Below, one piece after another: positions 1-6,869 of a stretch of 14,358 nucleotides of DNA. The DNA is from UBA2093 sp049454855 (lineage in GTDB: Bacteria > Actinomycetota > Acidimicrobiia > Acidimicrobiales > Ilumatobacteraceae). Under the pieces are notes generated by a model. It did no database searches, had not been told where the DNA came from, and saw only the letters and a list, made by a program, of their open reading frames with translations. The position numbers were made by a program, and so were the translations under genes. The DNA lies in the NCBI GenBank assembly GCA_049454855.1, contig JBMUAQ010000048.1, positions 1 to 14,358 on the forward strand, in the 5' to 3' direction. How positions within the stretch are numbered: the first letter of the stretch is position 1; each line of letters opens with the position of its first letter.

Positions 1-753
1 GCCGAACGACGGCACGGGCATGAACGCGGGGCGCCGCAACACCTTTCCGAGCACCTGTGCGAAGCCGGAGTTCGTCACGGGCTCGGGTGCGGTGAGGTTC
101 ACCGGGCCCGACAGCGAGGAGCCGAGCAGGTGGACGATCGCGCCCACCTCGTCGTCGATCGAGATCCAGCTCTGCCACTGACGGCCGTTGCCGAAACGAC
201 CGCCGGCCCCCAGCCTGAACAGGGGCAGCTGCTTCTTGAGTGCGCCGCCGTCCTTCGACAGCACGATGCCCGTGCGCAGATGAACGGTGCGCACCCCGGC
301 GCGCTCGGCGGGGGCGGTTGCGGCCTCCCACTGCTCGCACACGTCGGCGAGAAAACCATCGCCGTGTGCTGCGTCCTCTCCGAGCACCTCATCGCCTCGC
401 GGTCCGTAGATGCCGATGGCGGAACCCGAGAGGAACACCTTCGGCTTCACCGCGGCGGACGAGATCGCATCCGCGAGAGCGGACGTCCCCTTGGTGCGGC
501 TCTCGAGAATCTCGCGCTTGTATTCGTCCGACCAGCGCTTGTCACCGATTCCCGCACCGGCGAGGTGCACCACCGCATCGATGCCGTCGAGGAACCCGGC
601 GTCGACGGTGCCGGCTGCGGGGTCCCACCGGCGCTCGGAGGAGTTGCGCGGCGCGCGACGCACGGCATGCACCACCGTGTGGCCGAGGCCCTCGAGACGG
701 GGCACGAGCGCACGGCCGATGAGTCCGGACGCACCGGTGACGAGAATGTTCAT
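1..753 (-). CDS. TIGR01777-family NAD(P)-dependent epimerase/oxidoreductase (3' end beyond window)
   Basis: Extended-SDR protein of the TIGR01777 family (YfcH/SDR39U1-like); its substrate is not established. The reading frame starts at the ATG whose first base is 753 and stays open for 251 residues to the window edge, so the C-terminal part (usually a DUF1731 segment; family about 300 residues) is missing. Visible features are an N-terminal Rossmann motif TGASGLIG (residues 6-13), the family-typical RWDP (42-45), VVHLAGAGIGDKRW (61-74), the SGSAIGIYG motif with Tyr116 at the SDR active-site position, and WQSWISIDDEVGAI (193-206), a strong TIGR01777 hallmark. It is divergent from the next gene. 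From family knowledge, M. tuberculosis has a member of this family (Rv2216) between dlaT and lipB, so closeness to lipoylation genes is probably conserved synteny. No clear Shine-Dalgarno precedes the start. Confidence 0.93.
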   Translation of the reverse strand, partial: MNILVTGASGLIGRALVPRLEGLGHTVVHAVRRAPRNSSERRWDPAAGTVDAGFLDGIDAVVHLAGAGIGDKRWSDEYKREILESRTKGTSALADAISSAAVKPKVFLSGSAIGIYGPRGDEVLGEDAAHGDGFLADVCEQWEAATAPAERAGVRTVHLRTGIVLSKDGGALKKQLPLFRLGAGGRFGNGRQWQSWISIDDEVGAIVHLLGSSLSGPVNLTAPEPVTNSGFAQVLGKVLRRPAFMPVPSFG

Positions 754-798
754 GGAAGTCACAACACCCCGCGGCGGCGTTCTGTTCCGTTGCGGCCC

Positions 799-804
799 TA
801 GCCT
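799..804 (+). promoter_or_regulatory. Putative -10 box TAGCCT for a leaderless start
   Basis: TAGCCT matches the actinobacterial TAnnnT -10 pattern and ends 8 bases before the ATG at 813, so transcription would begin at or next to the start codon. A purine run (GAAGGG, 805-810) ends only two bases before the ATG, too close for a normal Shine-Dalgarno. No convincing -35 is visible. Inference from sequence only. Confidence 0.4.
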
Positions 805-812
805 GAAGGGCG

Positions 813-1244
813 ATGAGCACCCGCAGGCTGATACTCGCCGCGCTCGTCTGTGGACTCGCGATCGTCCTTGCGGGCGGGGTGAAACTGTTCCAGATAGCCA
901 CCGATGACGGGAAGGTCACGTTGCTCGCGATGGGCGAAGAGGCGACCCTCGGTGACATGACGGTGTCCGTGGTGTCGGTCACACCGGGGGAGGGCCGAAC
1001 CGTCGTCGAGGTGTCGATGTCCGGCGTCGACGGCGCCGATGCGCTCGAGGGCTGGCGGATGCTGGCGGGCGGGGAGGTCAGTGCGCCCGTGTCGGGGCCG
1101 TGGGACGGACTCGACACGCCCACCTGCACGACGGTGGGTGCGGGGAGCGAGCGGTGCTCGGTGGTGTTCCCCGCCAGCGAGGGCACCGTGAACGTGGCAT
1201 ACCTGCGCGCAGGAGTGCAATCCCAGTGGTCCACTGCCGCATAA
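813..1244 (+). CDS. Small membrane-anchored or secreted protein of unknown function
   Basis: A 143-residue protein that I do not recognise. The N-terminus is MSTRR followed by a hydrophobic segment at about residues 6-24 (LILAALVCGLAIVLAGGVK), which reads as an uncleaved anchor or signal peptide; there is no lipobox with a clear +1 Cys. The remainder is polar and rich in short beta-prone stretches (TVSVVSV, TVVEVSMSG, RCSVVF, VNVAYLRAG), which suggests an Ig-like extracytoplasmic beta-sandwich, perhaps similar to DUF4352-type domains; that is inference. Cys105 and Cys115 could form a disulfide outside the cell. The stop lies 52 bases before the lpd start, and the stop codon overlaps a small inverted repeat. 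Codon use and composition match neighbouring genes, so I take it as a real gene. Confidence 0.75.
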   Translation: MSTRRLILAALVCGLAIVLAGGVKLFQIATDDGKVTLLAMGEEATLGDMTVSVVSVTPGEGRTVVEVSMSGVDGADALEGWRMLAGGEVSAPVSGPWDGLDTPTCTTVGAGSERCSVVFPASEGTVNVAYLRAGVQSQWSTAA

Positions 1245-1255
1245 CGGCTACCGTT
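1243..1255 (+). promoter_or_regulatory. Inverted repeat with embedded -10-like TACCGT upstream of lpd
   Basis: AACGG-CTA-CCGTT is a perfect 5-base inverted repeat with a 3-base spacer, beginning inside the stop codon of the previous gene. TACCGT (1249-1254) inside it fits the TAnnnT -10 pattern. If used, transcription would start near 1261 and give a leader of roughly 35 bases containing the lpd ribosome binding site. It could instead be a small operator or a chance palindrome. Confidence 0.35.
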
Positions 1256-1285
1256 GACGAGGCCCGGGGCACACGTCCGCACACA

Positions 1286-1291
1286 GAGGAG
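1286..1291 (+). promoter_or_regulatory. Shine-Dalgarno of lpd
   Basis: GAGGAG lies five bases before the ATG at 1297 and fixes that start. It is one of the few strong SD sites in the window; many other genes here are leaderless or coupled by overlap. Confidence 0.8.
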
Positions 1292-1296
1292 ACACG

Positions 1297-2697
1297 ATGG
1301 CTGACCAGTTCGACCTTGTGATCGTCGGCGGTGGCCCCGGCGGGTACGCAGCCGCTTTCTACGGTGCCTCGGCCGGCCTGTCGGTGGCACTCGTGGAGAA
1401 GGACACCATCGGCGGCACGTGCCTGAACCGCGGCTGCATCCCCGCGAAGGCGTTCCTCGAGACAGCCGCCGCACGCCGCCACGCCGAGCACGCGAACGAG
1501 TTCGGCATCGCCACGGTGGTGGGTGACACCAACTTCGCCACCGCCCAGGCACGCAAGCAGAAGATCGTCGACGGTCTGGTGAAGGGTCTCACAGGTCTCA
1601 CCAAGGCGAAGAAGGTCACGTACCTGGTCGGTGTGGGTGCGCTGAACGCCGACAACTCGGTCACCGTCACCGCTGCCGACGGCGCCGTGAGCACGGTGAG
1701 CGGGCGCAACGTCATCCTGGCGGCCGGTTCGGTGCCGCGGGTGATTCCCGGTTTCGAGCCCGGCGGCCCGGTGATGACCAGTGACGAGGTGCTCATGCTC
1801 GACCGCATCCCGCAGCGCATCGCCGTCATCGGTGGCGGGGCAATCGGGTGCGAGTTCGCGAGCACGTTCGCCGACCTCGGCGCGGAGGTCACCATTCTCG
1901 AGGGGCTGCCGAAGATCCTCCCCGGTCTCGATGCCGACCTCGCGAACGTCGTCGTGCGGGCGTTCCAGAAGAAGAAGATCGCCATCAAGACCGGCGTCAC
2001 GGTGAGAGGCCACGCGCCGACGGGCAGCGGTTCCACCGTGCTCACGTTCGGCGAGGGCGAGACACTCGAGGTCGATGCCGTCATCGTGTCTGTGGGCCGT
2101 CGCCCGTTCGCCGACCAGCTGAACCTCGGGGCCACGAACGTGAAGGTGTCGGAGCGCGGTTTCGTGGAGGTGGACGAGTGGTGCCGCACGTCGGCCCCGA
2201 ACGTGTGGGCCATCGGTGACCTCATCAACACACCGCAGCTCGCGCACGTCGCGTACGCCGAGGCCATCCTCGCGGTGAAGCAGGTGCTGGGCGAGAAGTG
2301 CGTGCCGGTGGATTACGCACGCGTTCCCTGGGCCATCTACTGCCAGCCCGAGGTCGCATGGGCGGGCCCCGGCGAGGAGGAGGCACGTGCCGCAGGACAC
2401 GACGTGGTGGTGTCGAAGCACCAGTTCCGGGCGAACAGCCGGGCGCAGATCCTCGGCGAGCTGGACGGCCTCGTGAAGATCATCGCGAAGAAGAACCCCG
2501 ACGGGACCGCCGGCCAGGTGCTGGGCGTGCACATGTGCGGTCCGTGGGTGACGGAGCAGCTCTCCGGCGGCTACCTGGCGGTGAACTGGGAGGCCAACGT
2601 GGAGGAGATTGCGCACTTCATGCAGCCGCACCCGAGCCTGTCGGAACTGTTCGGCGAGACCGCCCTGTCGATGACCGGGCGCAGCATCAACTCCTGA
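1297..2697 (+). CDS. lpdA: Dihydrolipoyl dehydrogenase (E3)
   Basis: FAD-dependent cytoplasmic E3 of 2-oxo acid dehydrogenase complexes; it reoxidises dihydrolipoyl groups on E2 and passes electrons to NAD+. The 466-residue length is typical. Seen in order: FAD-binding GGGPGG (11-16), the redox disulfide in GGTCLNRGCIPAK (Cys42, Cys47), the NAD-binding GGGAIGCEFAS around residues 178-188, the second FAD motif WAIGD near 305-309, and the C-terminal dimerisation domain with the catalytic pair His445-Glu450 in QPHPSLSE. Bacterial E3s often have LNVGCIPSKA around the second Cys; here it is LNRGCIPAKA, closer to the NRGC form known from plastid-type enzymes. The start is supported by a strong SD. 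The E2 gene follows 27 bases downstream, so E3 and E2 are probably co-transcribed. Confidence 0.97.
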   Translation: MADQFDLVIVGGGPGGYAAAFYGASAGLSVALVEKDTIGGTCLNRGCIPAKAFLETAAARRHAEHANEFGIATVVGDTNFATAQARKQKIVDGLVKGLTGLTKAKKVTYLVGVGALNADNSVTVTAADGAVSTVSGRNVILAAGSVPRVIPGFEPGGPVMTSDEVLMLDRIPQRIAVIGGGAIGCEFASTFADLGAEVTILEGLPKILPGLDADLANVVVRAFQKKKIAIKTGVTVRGHAPTGSGSTVLTFGEGETLEVDAVIVSVGRRPFADQLNLGATNVKVSERGFVEVDEWCRTSAPNVWAIGDLINTPQLAHVAYAEAILAVKQVLGEKCVPVDYARVPWAIYCQPEVAWAGPGEEEARAAGHDVVVSKHQFRANSRAQILGELDGLVKIIAKKNPDGTAGQVLGVHMCGPWVTEQLSGGYLAVNWEANVEEIAHFMQPHPSLSELFGETALSMTGRSINS

Positions 2698-2724
2698 GAT
2701 GATGGACACGACGAGGACGGACAC

Positions 2725-4089
2725 ATGGCAGAAGTAACCCTTCCCCAGCTGGGCGAGACGGTCACCGAGGGAACCATCACCCGTTGGTTCAAGAAGATCG
2801 GCGAGACAGTGGCGGCCGACGAGCCGCTCTTCGAGGTGTCCACCGACAAGGTCGACACCGAGGTTCCCTCTCCGGTGGCAGGTGTGCTCGTGGAGATCCG
2901 CGTTCCCGAGGGTGACACAGTGCCCGTGGGCACCGTGATCGCGGTGGTCGGCGATGCGGGAGCTGCTCCCGCTCCGGCACCTGCTGCTGCCCCGGCACCC
3001 GCCGCAGCGCCTGCTCCCGAACCGGCACCTGCTCCGGCACCTGCTCCGGCACCTGCACCCGCGCCACCGGCACCTGCACCTGCACCTGCACCTGCACCTG
3101 CACCTGTACCTGCAGTTGCATCATCAACCTCGGGAATGGTTCTGTCGCCCGTGGTGCGCCGTCTGATTGCCGACAACGGTCTCGATGCATCGCGCATCAA
3201 CGGCACCGGGCCGGGCGGACGGATCACCCGCGACGACGTGCTCGCCGCCATCGACTCCGGTGCTGCCCGGGGCACCGCCCCCGCGCCTGCCGCGCCGGCA
3301 GCCTCGGCCGCAGCTCCGGGTGCCGCCCCTGCGGTTGCTGCGCCGGCGGCACCGCGCCCGACAATCGTTCCCGGGGCACGCGACGAGGTCGTGGCGCTCT
3401 CGCGCATCCGTCAGGCCACCGGTGCCCACATGCTGATGAGCAAGGGCGTGAGCCCGCACGCCTTCAGCGTGGTGGAGGTGGACTACGCGAACGTGGAGAC
3501 CACCCGCTCGCGCGAGAAGGATGCCTTCCGCGCGGCCGAGGGTTTCGGTCTCACGTACCTGCCGTTCGTTGCGCGCGCCGTGGTGGATGCCATCGCGGAC
3601 TTCCCGCACATGAACGCCTCGGTCGCCGGTGAGCAGTTGGTGGTGCACCGGTACGTCGACCTCGGCGTGGCGGTCGACCTCGACTACCAGGGCCTGCTTG
3701 TGCCGGTGGTGCGTGACGCCGAGGGCAAGCGCCTGAGGGCGATTGCGCGCGAGATCAACGACCTCGCAGTGCGCGCGCGCCGCCGTCAGGTCACCCCCGA
3801 CGAGATCCAGGGCGGCACGTTCACCATCTCCAACAACGGCTCGGCCGGCTCGGTGCTCACCATGCCGATCATCAGCCAGCCCCAGGTGGCCGTGCTGTCC
3901 ACCGATGCGGTGCGCAAGCGCCCCGTCGTGATCGACGTGCCCGGCGGCGGTGAGTCGATTGCCATCCATCCCGTGGGGAACCTCGCGATGGCCTGGGACC
4001 ACCGTGCCTTTGACGGCGCGTACGCAGCCGCATTCCTGGTGCGCGTGAAGGAGATCCTCGAGACGCGCGACTGGTCGAGCGAGGTCTAG
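2725..4089 (+). CDS. sucB: 2-oxo acid dehydrogenase E2 (dihydrolipoamide acyltransferase, SucB/DlaT-like)
   Basis: E2 core of a 2-oxo acid dehydrogenase complex; it carries the lipoyl arm and transfers the acyl group to CoA. Domains of the 454-residue protein: one lipoyl domain (1-77) with lipoyl lysine Lys42 in STDKVDTEVPS; an Ala/Pro-rich flexible linker (about 79-134); a peripheral subunit-binding domain (about 137-177, VLSPVVRRLIADNGLD...GPGGRITRDDV); a second Ala/Pro linker (about 178-215); and the catalytic domain to the end with DHRAFDG (His426, Asp430). The start is supported by AGGA about eight bases upstream. The substrate (succinyl, acetyl or branched-chain) cannot be decided because no E1 gene is in the window; the actinobacterial homologue DlaT serves pyruvate dehydrogenase, so sucB is only a family-level symbol. 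Its lipoyl lysine is the expected target of the LipB-LipA protein encoded 9 bases downstream. Confidence 0.94.
   Translation: MAEVTLPQLGETVTEGTITRWFKKIGETVAADEPLFEVSTDKVDTEVPSPVAGVLVEIRVPEGDTVPVGTVIAVVGDAGAAPAPAPAAAPAPAAAPAPEPAPAPAPAPAPAPAPPAPAPAPAPAPAPVPAVASSTSGMVLSPVVRRLIADNGLDASRINGTGPGGRITRDDVLAAIDSGAARGTAPAPAAPAASAAAPGAAPAVAAPAAPRPTIVPGARDEVVALSRIRQATGAHMLMSKGVSPHAFSVVEVDYANVETTRSREKDAFRAAEGFGLTYLPFVARAVVDAIADFPHMNASVAGEQLVVHRYVDLGVAVDLDYQGLLVPVVRDAEGKRLRAIAREINDLAVRARRRQVTPDEIQGGTFTISNNGSAGSVLTMPIISQPQVAVLSTDAVRKRPVVIDVPGGGESIAIHPVGNLAMAWDHRAFDGAYAAAFLVRVKEILETRDWSSEV
3022..3112 (+). repeat. In-frame tandem repeats coding the Ala-Pro linker of E2
   Basis: Three 12-base units (CCGGCACCTGCT, last base differs in the third) at 3022-3057 are followed by six perfect CACCTG hexamers at 3071-3106 and one variant, TACCTG, at 3107-3112. 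In frame the array reads GCA CCT, i.e. Ala-Pro. The second linker of the same gene encodes similar residues mostly with GCC/GCG/CCC/CCG, so the first array looks like a recent slippage expansion. Its length may vary among strains without breaking the frame. Confidence 0.9.
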
Positions 4090-4098
4090 AACCTCGTC

Positions 4099-5757
4099 AT
4101 GACGTCGCCGCTCCAGGTCCGCTGGCTCGGGAGGGTCCCGTACCGCGAGGCCCTCGCGGTGCAGGAGGCCGTCTTTGCCTCGGGCCGCGGCAACCACCTG
4201 TTGTTGCTCGAGCACCCGCACGTGTTCACCCACGGCCCTTCCGCCGACCTTGCCACCAACCTTCTGTGCGTTCCCGCGGAGGTCGGTGCCGACCTCGTGA
4301 AGGTGCGCCGCGGTGGCGATGTCACCTACCACGGCCCGGGACAGCTCGTGGGGTACCCGCTGCTCGTTCTGCCCCCGAAGGGCCGCGGCGACGGACCCGC
4401 GGACTCCGCCGGGTACGTGCGACGACTCGAGCAGGTGATCATCGATTCGCTGCGGGAGATGGGCCTCGACGATGTCGACCGCTTCGATGGGTACCCCGGT
4501 GTGTGGGTGGGCGTCCGCTCCGGTGCGCCGCGCAAGATCTGTGCGGTCGGCGTTCGCGTCGGCAGGCGGCGAACGATGCACGGCTTCGCGCTGAACGTGA
4601 GCACCGACCTCTCGTGGATGCGGGAGCGCATCGTGCCGTGCGGCATCGCCGGCTGGCCGGTCACCTCGCTTGCCGAGGAGGGCATCGACATCGACATGCG
4701 CGCGGTCGTCGACGTGGTGGCACGGCATGCAGCCGCGGCGTTCGCCGGTGGTGCCGCGGAACGTCACGACGTGGCGTGGCGGGAGGTGCCCGACGACCTC
4801 AGCCCGTTCTCGCGCGGTGCCGGCCCCGGTGAACCCGTGAGGCTGATGGGCCGTCTCGCCCGTGCCGGCGTGGGGGAGGCCATCGACATCAGCGAGCGCA
4901 AGCCCGACTGGATAAGGCCGAGGGTGAACCACGGGGAGAACGTGCTCGCGCTGCGCCGCACCCTGAAGGAACTGTCGCTCGTGACCGTGTGCGAGGAGGC
5001 CGGTTGTCCGAACCTGTCGGAGTGCTGGGACGCCGGCACCGCCACGTTCATGGTGCTGGGCGAGCGTTGCACCCGGGCGTGCGGCTTCTGTCTCGTGGAC
5101 ACCCGTAGACCCGAGGGCACCGATCCCGACGAGCCGGCGCGCGTTGCCGAGGCGGTGCGCCGCACCGGGCTGCGGTTTGCCGTGCTGACCATGGTGGCCC
5201 GCGACGACCTCGCCGACGGCGGCATGGCGCACGTGGCAGCGTGCGTGCGCGCGATCCGCGGTGTCGACCCTGCGATCGGGGTGGAGACGCTCATCTCCGA
5301 CGTGCGCGGCAGCGATGCACTCGATGTGCTGCTGGACGAGGCACCCGACGTGCTGAACCACAACATCGAGACGGTCTCGCGCCTGCAGCGGGCAGTGCGC
5401 CCGAGCGCCGGGTATGCGCGCAGCCTGTCGGTGCTGGCCCGCGCCAAGGCACGCGGGCTCACCGTGAAGTCGGGCATCATCGTGGGCATGGGCGAGACCG
5501 ATGACGAGATCCGCGCGACGCTCCGCGACCTCGCGGCCGTGGGTGTCGACATCGTCACGATCGGCCAGTACCTGAGGCCCACCACGAACCACCTGCCGGT
5601 GTCGCGGTGGGTGGAGCCCGGGATGTTCGACCTCTACCGTGAGTGGGGCACTTCGTTCGGCATCGGTCATGTCGAGTCGAGCCCGCTCACCCGCAGCAGT
5701 TACCACGCACGGGAGGCGGCCGCGTCGGCCGTGCCCGTCACGATCGGAGCACGATGA
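4099..5757 (+). CDS. lipB-lipA: Bifunctional octanoyltransferase-lipoyl synthase (LipB-LipA fusion)
   Basis: One uninterrupted 552-residue ORF carries both steps of lipoyl cofactor assembly. LipB part (about 1-230) moves octanoyl from acyl carrier protein to the lipoyl-domain lysine: RGGDVTYHGPGQ (71-82), Lys146 in RKICAVGV and Cys181 in IVPCGI, the family's catalytic Lys/Cys pair. LipA part (about 245-552) is a radical-SAM enzyme inserting two sulfurs: auxiliary-cluster CX4CX5C (Cys298, 303, 309), radical-SAM CX3CX2C (Cys324, 328, 331) and the C-terminal RSSYHA (532-537), whose serine is a cluster ligand in the family. Both halves are near full length and all key residues are present, so this is a fusion rather than a remnant. 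The two proteins are normally separate. The linker (about 230-250) is short and Gly/Pro-rich. No SD precedes the ATG, which lies 9 bases after the E2 stop. An in-frame ATG at 4846 could also start a free LipA. Confidence 0.95.
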   Translation: MTSPLQVRWLGRVPYREALAVQEAVFASGRGNHLLLLEHPHVFTHGPSADLATNLLCVPAEVGADLVKVRRGGDVTYHGPGQLVGYPLLVLPPKGRGDGPADSAGYVRRLEQVIIDSLREMGLDDVDRFDGYPGVWVGVRSGAPRKICAVGVRVGRRRTMHGFALNVSTDLSWMRERIVPCGIAGWPVTSLAEEGIDIDMRAVVDVVARHAAAAFAGGAAERHDVAWREVPDDLSPFSRGAGPGEPVRLMGRLARAGVGEAIDISERKPDWIRPRVNHGENVLALRRTLKELSLVTVCEEAGCPNLSECWDAGTATFMVLGERCTRACGFCLVDTRRPEGTDPDEPARVAEAVRRTGLRFAVLTMVARDDLADGGMAHVAACVRAIRGVDPAIGVETLISDVRGSDALDVLLDEAPDVLNHNIETVSRLQRAVRPSAGYARSLSVLARAKARGLTVKSGIIVGMGETDDEIRATLRDLAAVGVDIVTIGQYLRPTTNHLPVSRWVEPGMFDLYREWGTSFGIGHVESSPLTRSSYHAREAAASAVPVTIGAR

Positions 5758-6869
5758 CAGCCACGAACACACCCGCCGTCCATGCCGACCGCATTGCACG
5801 TGCACAGGCAGAGATGCGCGCCACGGGAACCGACGCGCTCATCGTGTCGGTGGGCAGCGACCTGCCGTACCTGATCGGGTACCACGCGATGCCGCTCGAG
5901 CGACTCACGCTGCTGGTGGTTCCGCAGTCGGGGACGCCGACGCTGGTGATCCCACGGCTCGAGGAACCCCGCGTCGCGGCGATGCCCGGTGTCTTCGGGT
6001 CGGTGCCCTGGAACGAGACGGACGACCCCATCGCGATCTCCGACGGGCTGCTGGGGGACGCGCGCACTGTTGCCGTGGGTGACCAGATGTGGTCGCGATT
6101 CCTCGTCGACCTCGTGGCACGGCGGCCGCTGACCCGCTGGACCCGTTCGGTCACCGTGATGGCGCCGCTGCGCACGCGCAAGGACGCAGCAGAGATCGAT
6201 GCCCTCGCCGCTGCCGCTGCCGCTGCCGACCGTGTTGCCGCGCAGCTGCAGGCGGGGCAGATCCCGCTGGTTGGCCGCACCGAGGCGGAAGTGTCGGCCG
6301 ACATCTCGGCGCGTCTCATCGCCGAGGGTCACGACAAGGTCAACTTCGCCATCGTGGCGGCCGGTGAGAACGCAGCCAGCCCGCACCACCACCCGGGCAG
6401 CAGGGTCATCCGCCGCGGCGAGATCGTGCTCTGCGACTTCGGCGGGACGATGAACGGATACTGCAGTGACATCACCCGGTGCGTGCACACGGGCCAGATC
6501 CCCGACGACATCGCGCGCGCCTACGAGGCACTGAAGCGAGCGCAGGCAGCGGGGGTCCGGGCCGGCGTCGTGGGTGTGACGTGCGAATCGGTCGACTCCG
6601 TGACGCGCGCGGTGCTGGATGACGCCGGCTGGGGTGAGTGGTTCGTGCACCGCACCGGCCACGGCATCGGCATGGAGGAGCACGAGGACCCCTACATGGT
6701 GTCGGGCAACACCGAGCCGATCGCCGCCGGCCACGCCTACAGCGTGGAGCCGGGCATCTACGTGCCGAACAAGTGGGGCATGCGCCTCGAGGACATCGTG
6801 GTGGCCACAGAGAACGGCCCGCGCGCGCTGAACAACGCGAACCACGATCTCGTGGTCGTCGACGCGTGA
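5754..6869 (+). CDS. M24-family Xaa-Pro dipeptidase/aminopeptidase
   Basis: Metallopeptidase of the pita-bread fold, probably cleaving Xaa-Pro bonds in the cytoplasm. It has 371 residues from the ATG at 5754, which overlaps the lipB-lipA stop as ATGA; an upstream in-frame ATG exists but would lie within the LipA coding region. An N-terminal creatinase-like domain (about 1-135) precedes the catalytic domain with all five metal ligands: Asp228 (CDFGG), Asp239 (CSDITR), His303 (TGHGIG), Glu332 (VEPGIY) and Glu346 (RLED). The HHHPGSR stretch (211-217) is also typical of the family. No signal peptide is seen. The 4-base overlap suggests translational coupling to lipoylation, though no functional link is known. 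PepP- versus PepQ-type specificity cannot be decided by reading; a related C-N hydrolase activity is also possible. Confidence 0.92.
   Translation: MTATNTPAVHADRIARAQAEMRATGTDALIVSVGSDLPYLIGYHAMPLERLTLLVVPQSGTPTLVIPRLEEPRVAAMPGVFGSVPWNETDDPIAISDGLLGDARTVAVGDQMWSRFLVDLVARRPLTRWTRSVTVMAPLRTRKDAAEIDALAAAAAAADRVAAQLQAGQIPLVGRTEAEVSADISARLIAEGHDKVNFAIVAAGENAASPHHHPGSRVIRRGEIVLCDFGGTMNGYCSDITRCVHTGQIPDDIARAYEALKRAQAAGVRAGVVGVTCESVDSVTRAVLDDAGWGEWFVHRTGHGIGMEEHEDPYMVSGNTEPIAAGHAYSVEPGIYVPNKWGMRLEDIVVATENGPRALNNANHDLVVVDA

Noticed and set aside
1254..1259. TTGACG as a -35 box for lpd
   Set aside because: No TAnnnT-like hexamer lies 16-18 bases downstream; TACCGT at 1249 is a better -10 candidate.
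1078..2724. Open frame of 548 residues on the minus strand opposite lpd
   Set aside because: Antisense shadow of a well-supported dihydrolipoyl dehydrogenase; no domain or start signal.
3022..3112. CRISPR-like or regulatory repeat array
   Set aside because: The units are 6 and 12 bases, directly adjacent without spacers, and encode the Ala-Pro linker in frame.
4087..4092. TAGAAC as a -10 box for lipB-lipA
   Set aside because: It lacks the final T of TAnnnT, and the 9-base gap after E2 is better explained by co-transcription.
4780..4860. LipB-LipA fusion as an artefact of a missed stop
   Set aside because: The frame is continuous through both domains with normal coding sequence and no displaced stop is evident; only raw reads or relatives could overturn this, so it is kept as a finding.
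5643..5753. Upstream extension of the M24 peptidase to an ATG at 5643
   Set aside because: It would overlap the LipA C-terminus, including RSSYHA, by over 100 bases; the ATG at 5754 with ATGA overlap gives a normal family N-terminus.
3124..5805. Open frame of 893 residues on the minus strand opposite sucB and lipB-lipA
   Set aside because: It is antisense to genes with full catalytic motifs, its translation is rich in His/Arg/Ala/Val without any recognisable domain, and long antisense frames are expected in GC-rich coding DNA.
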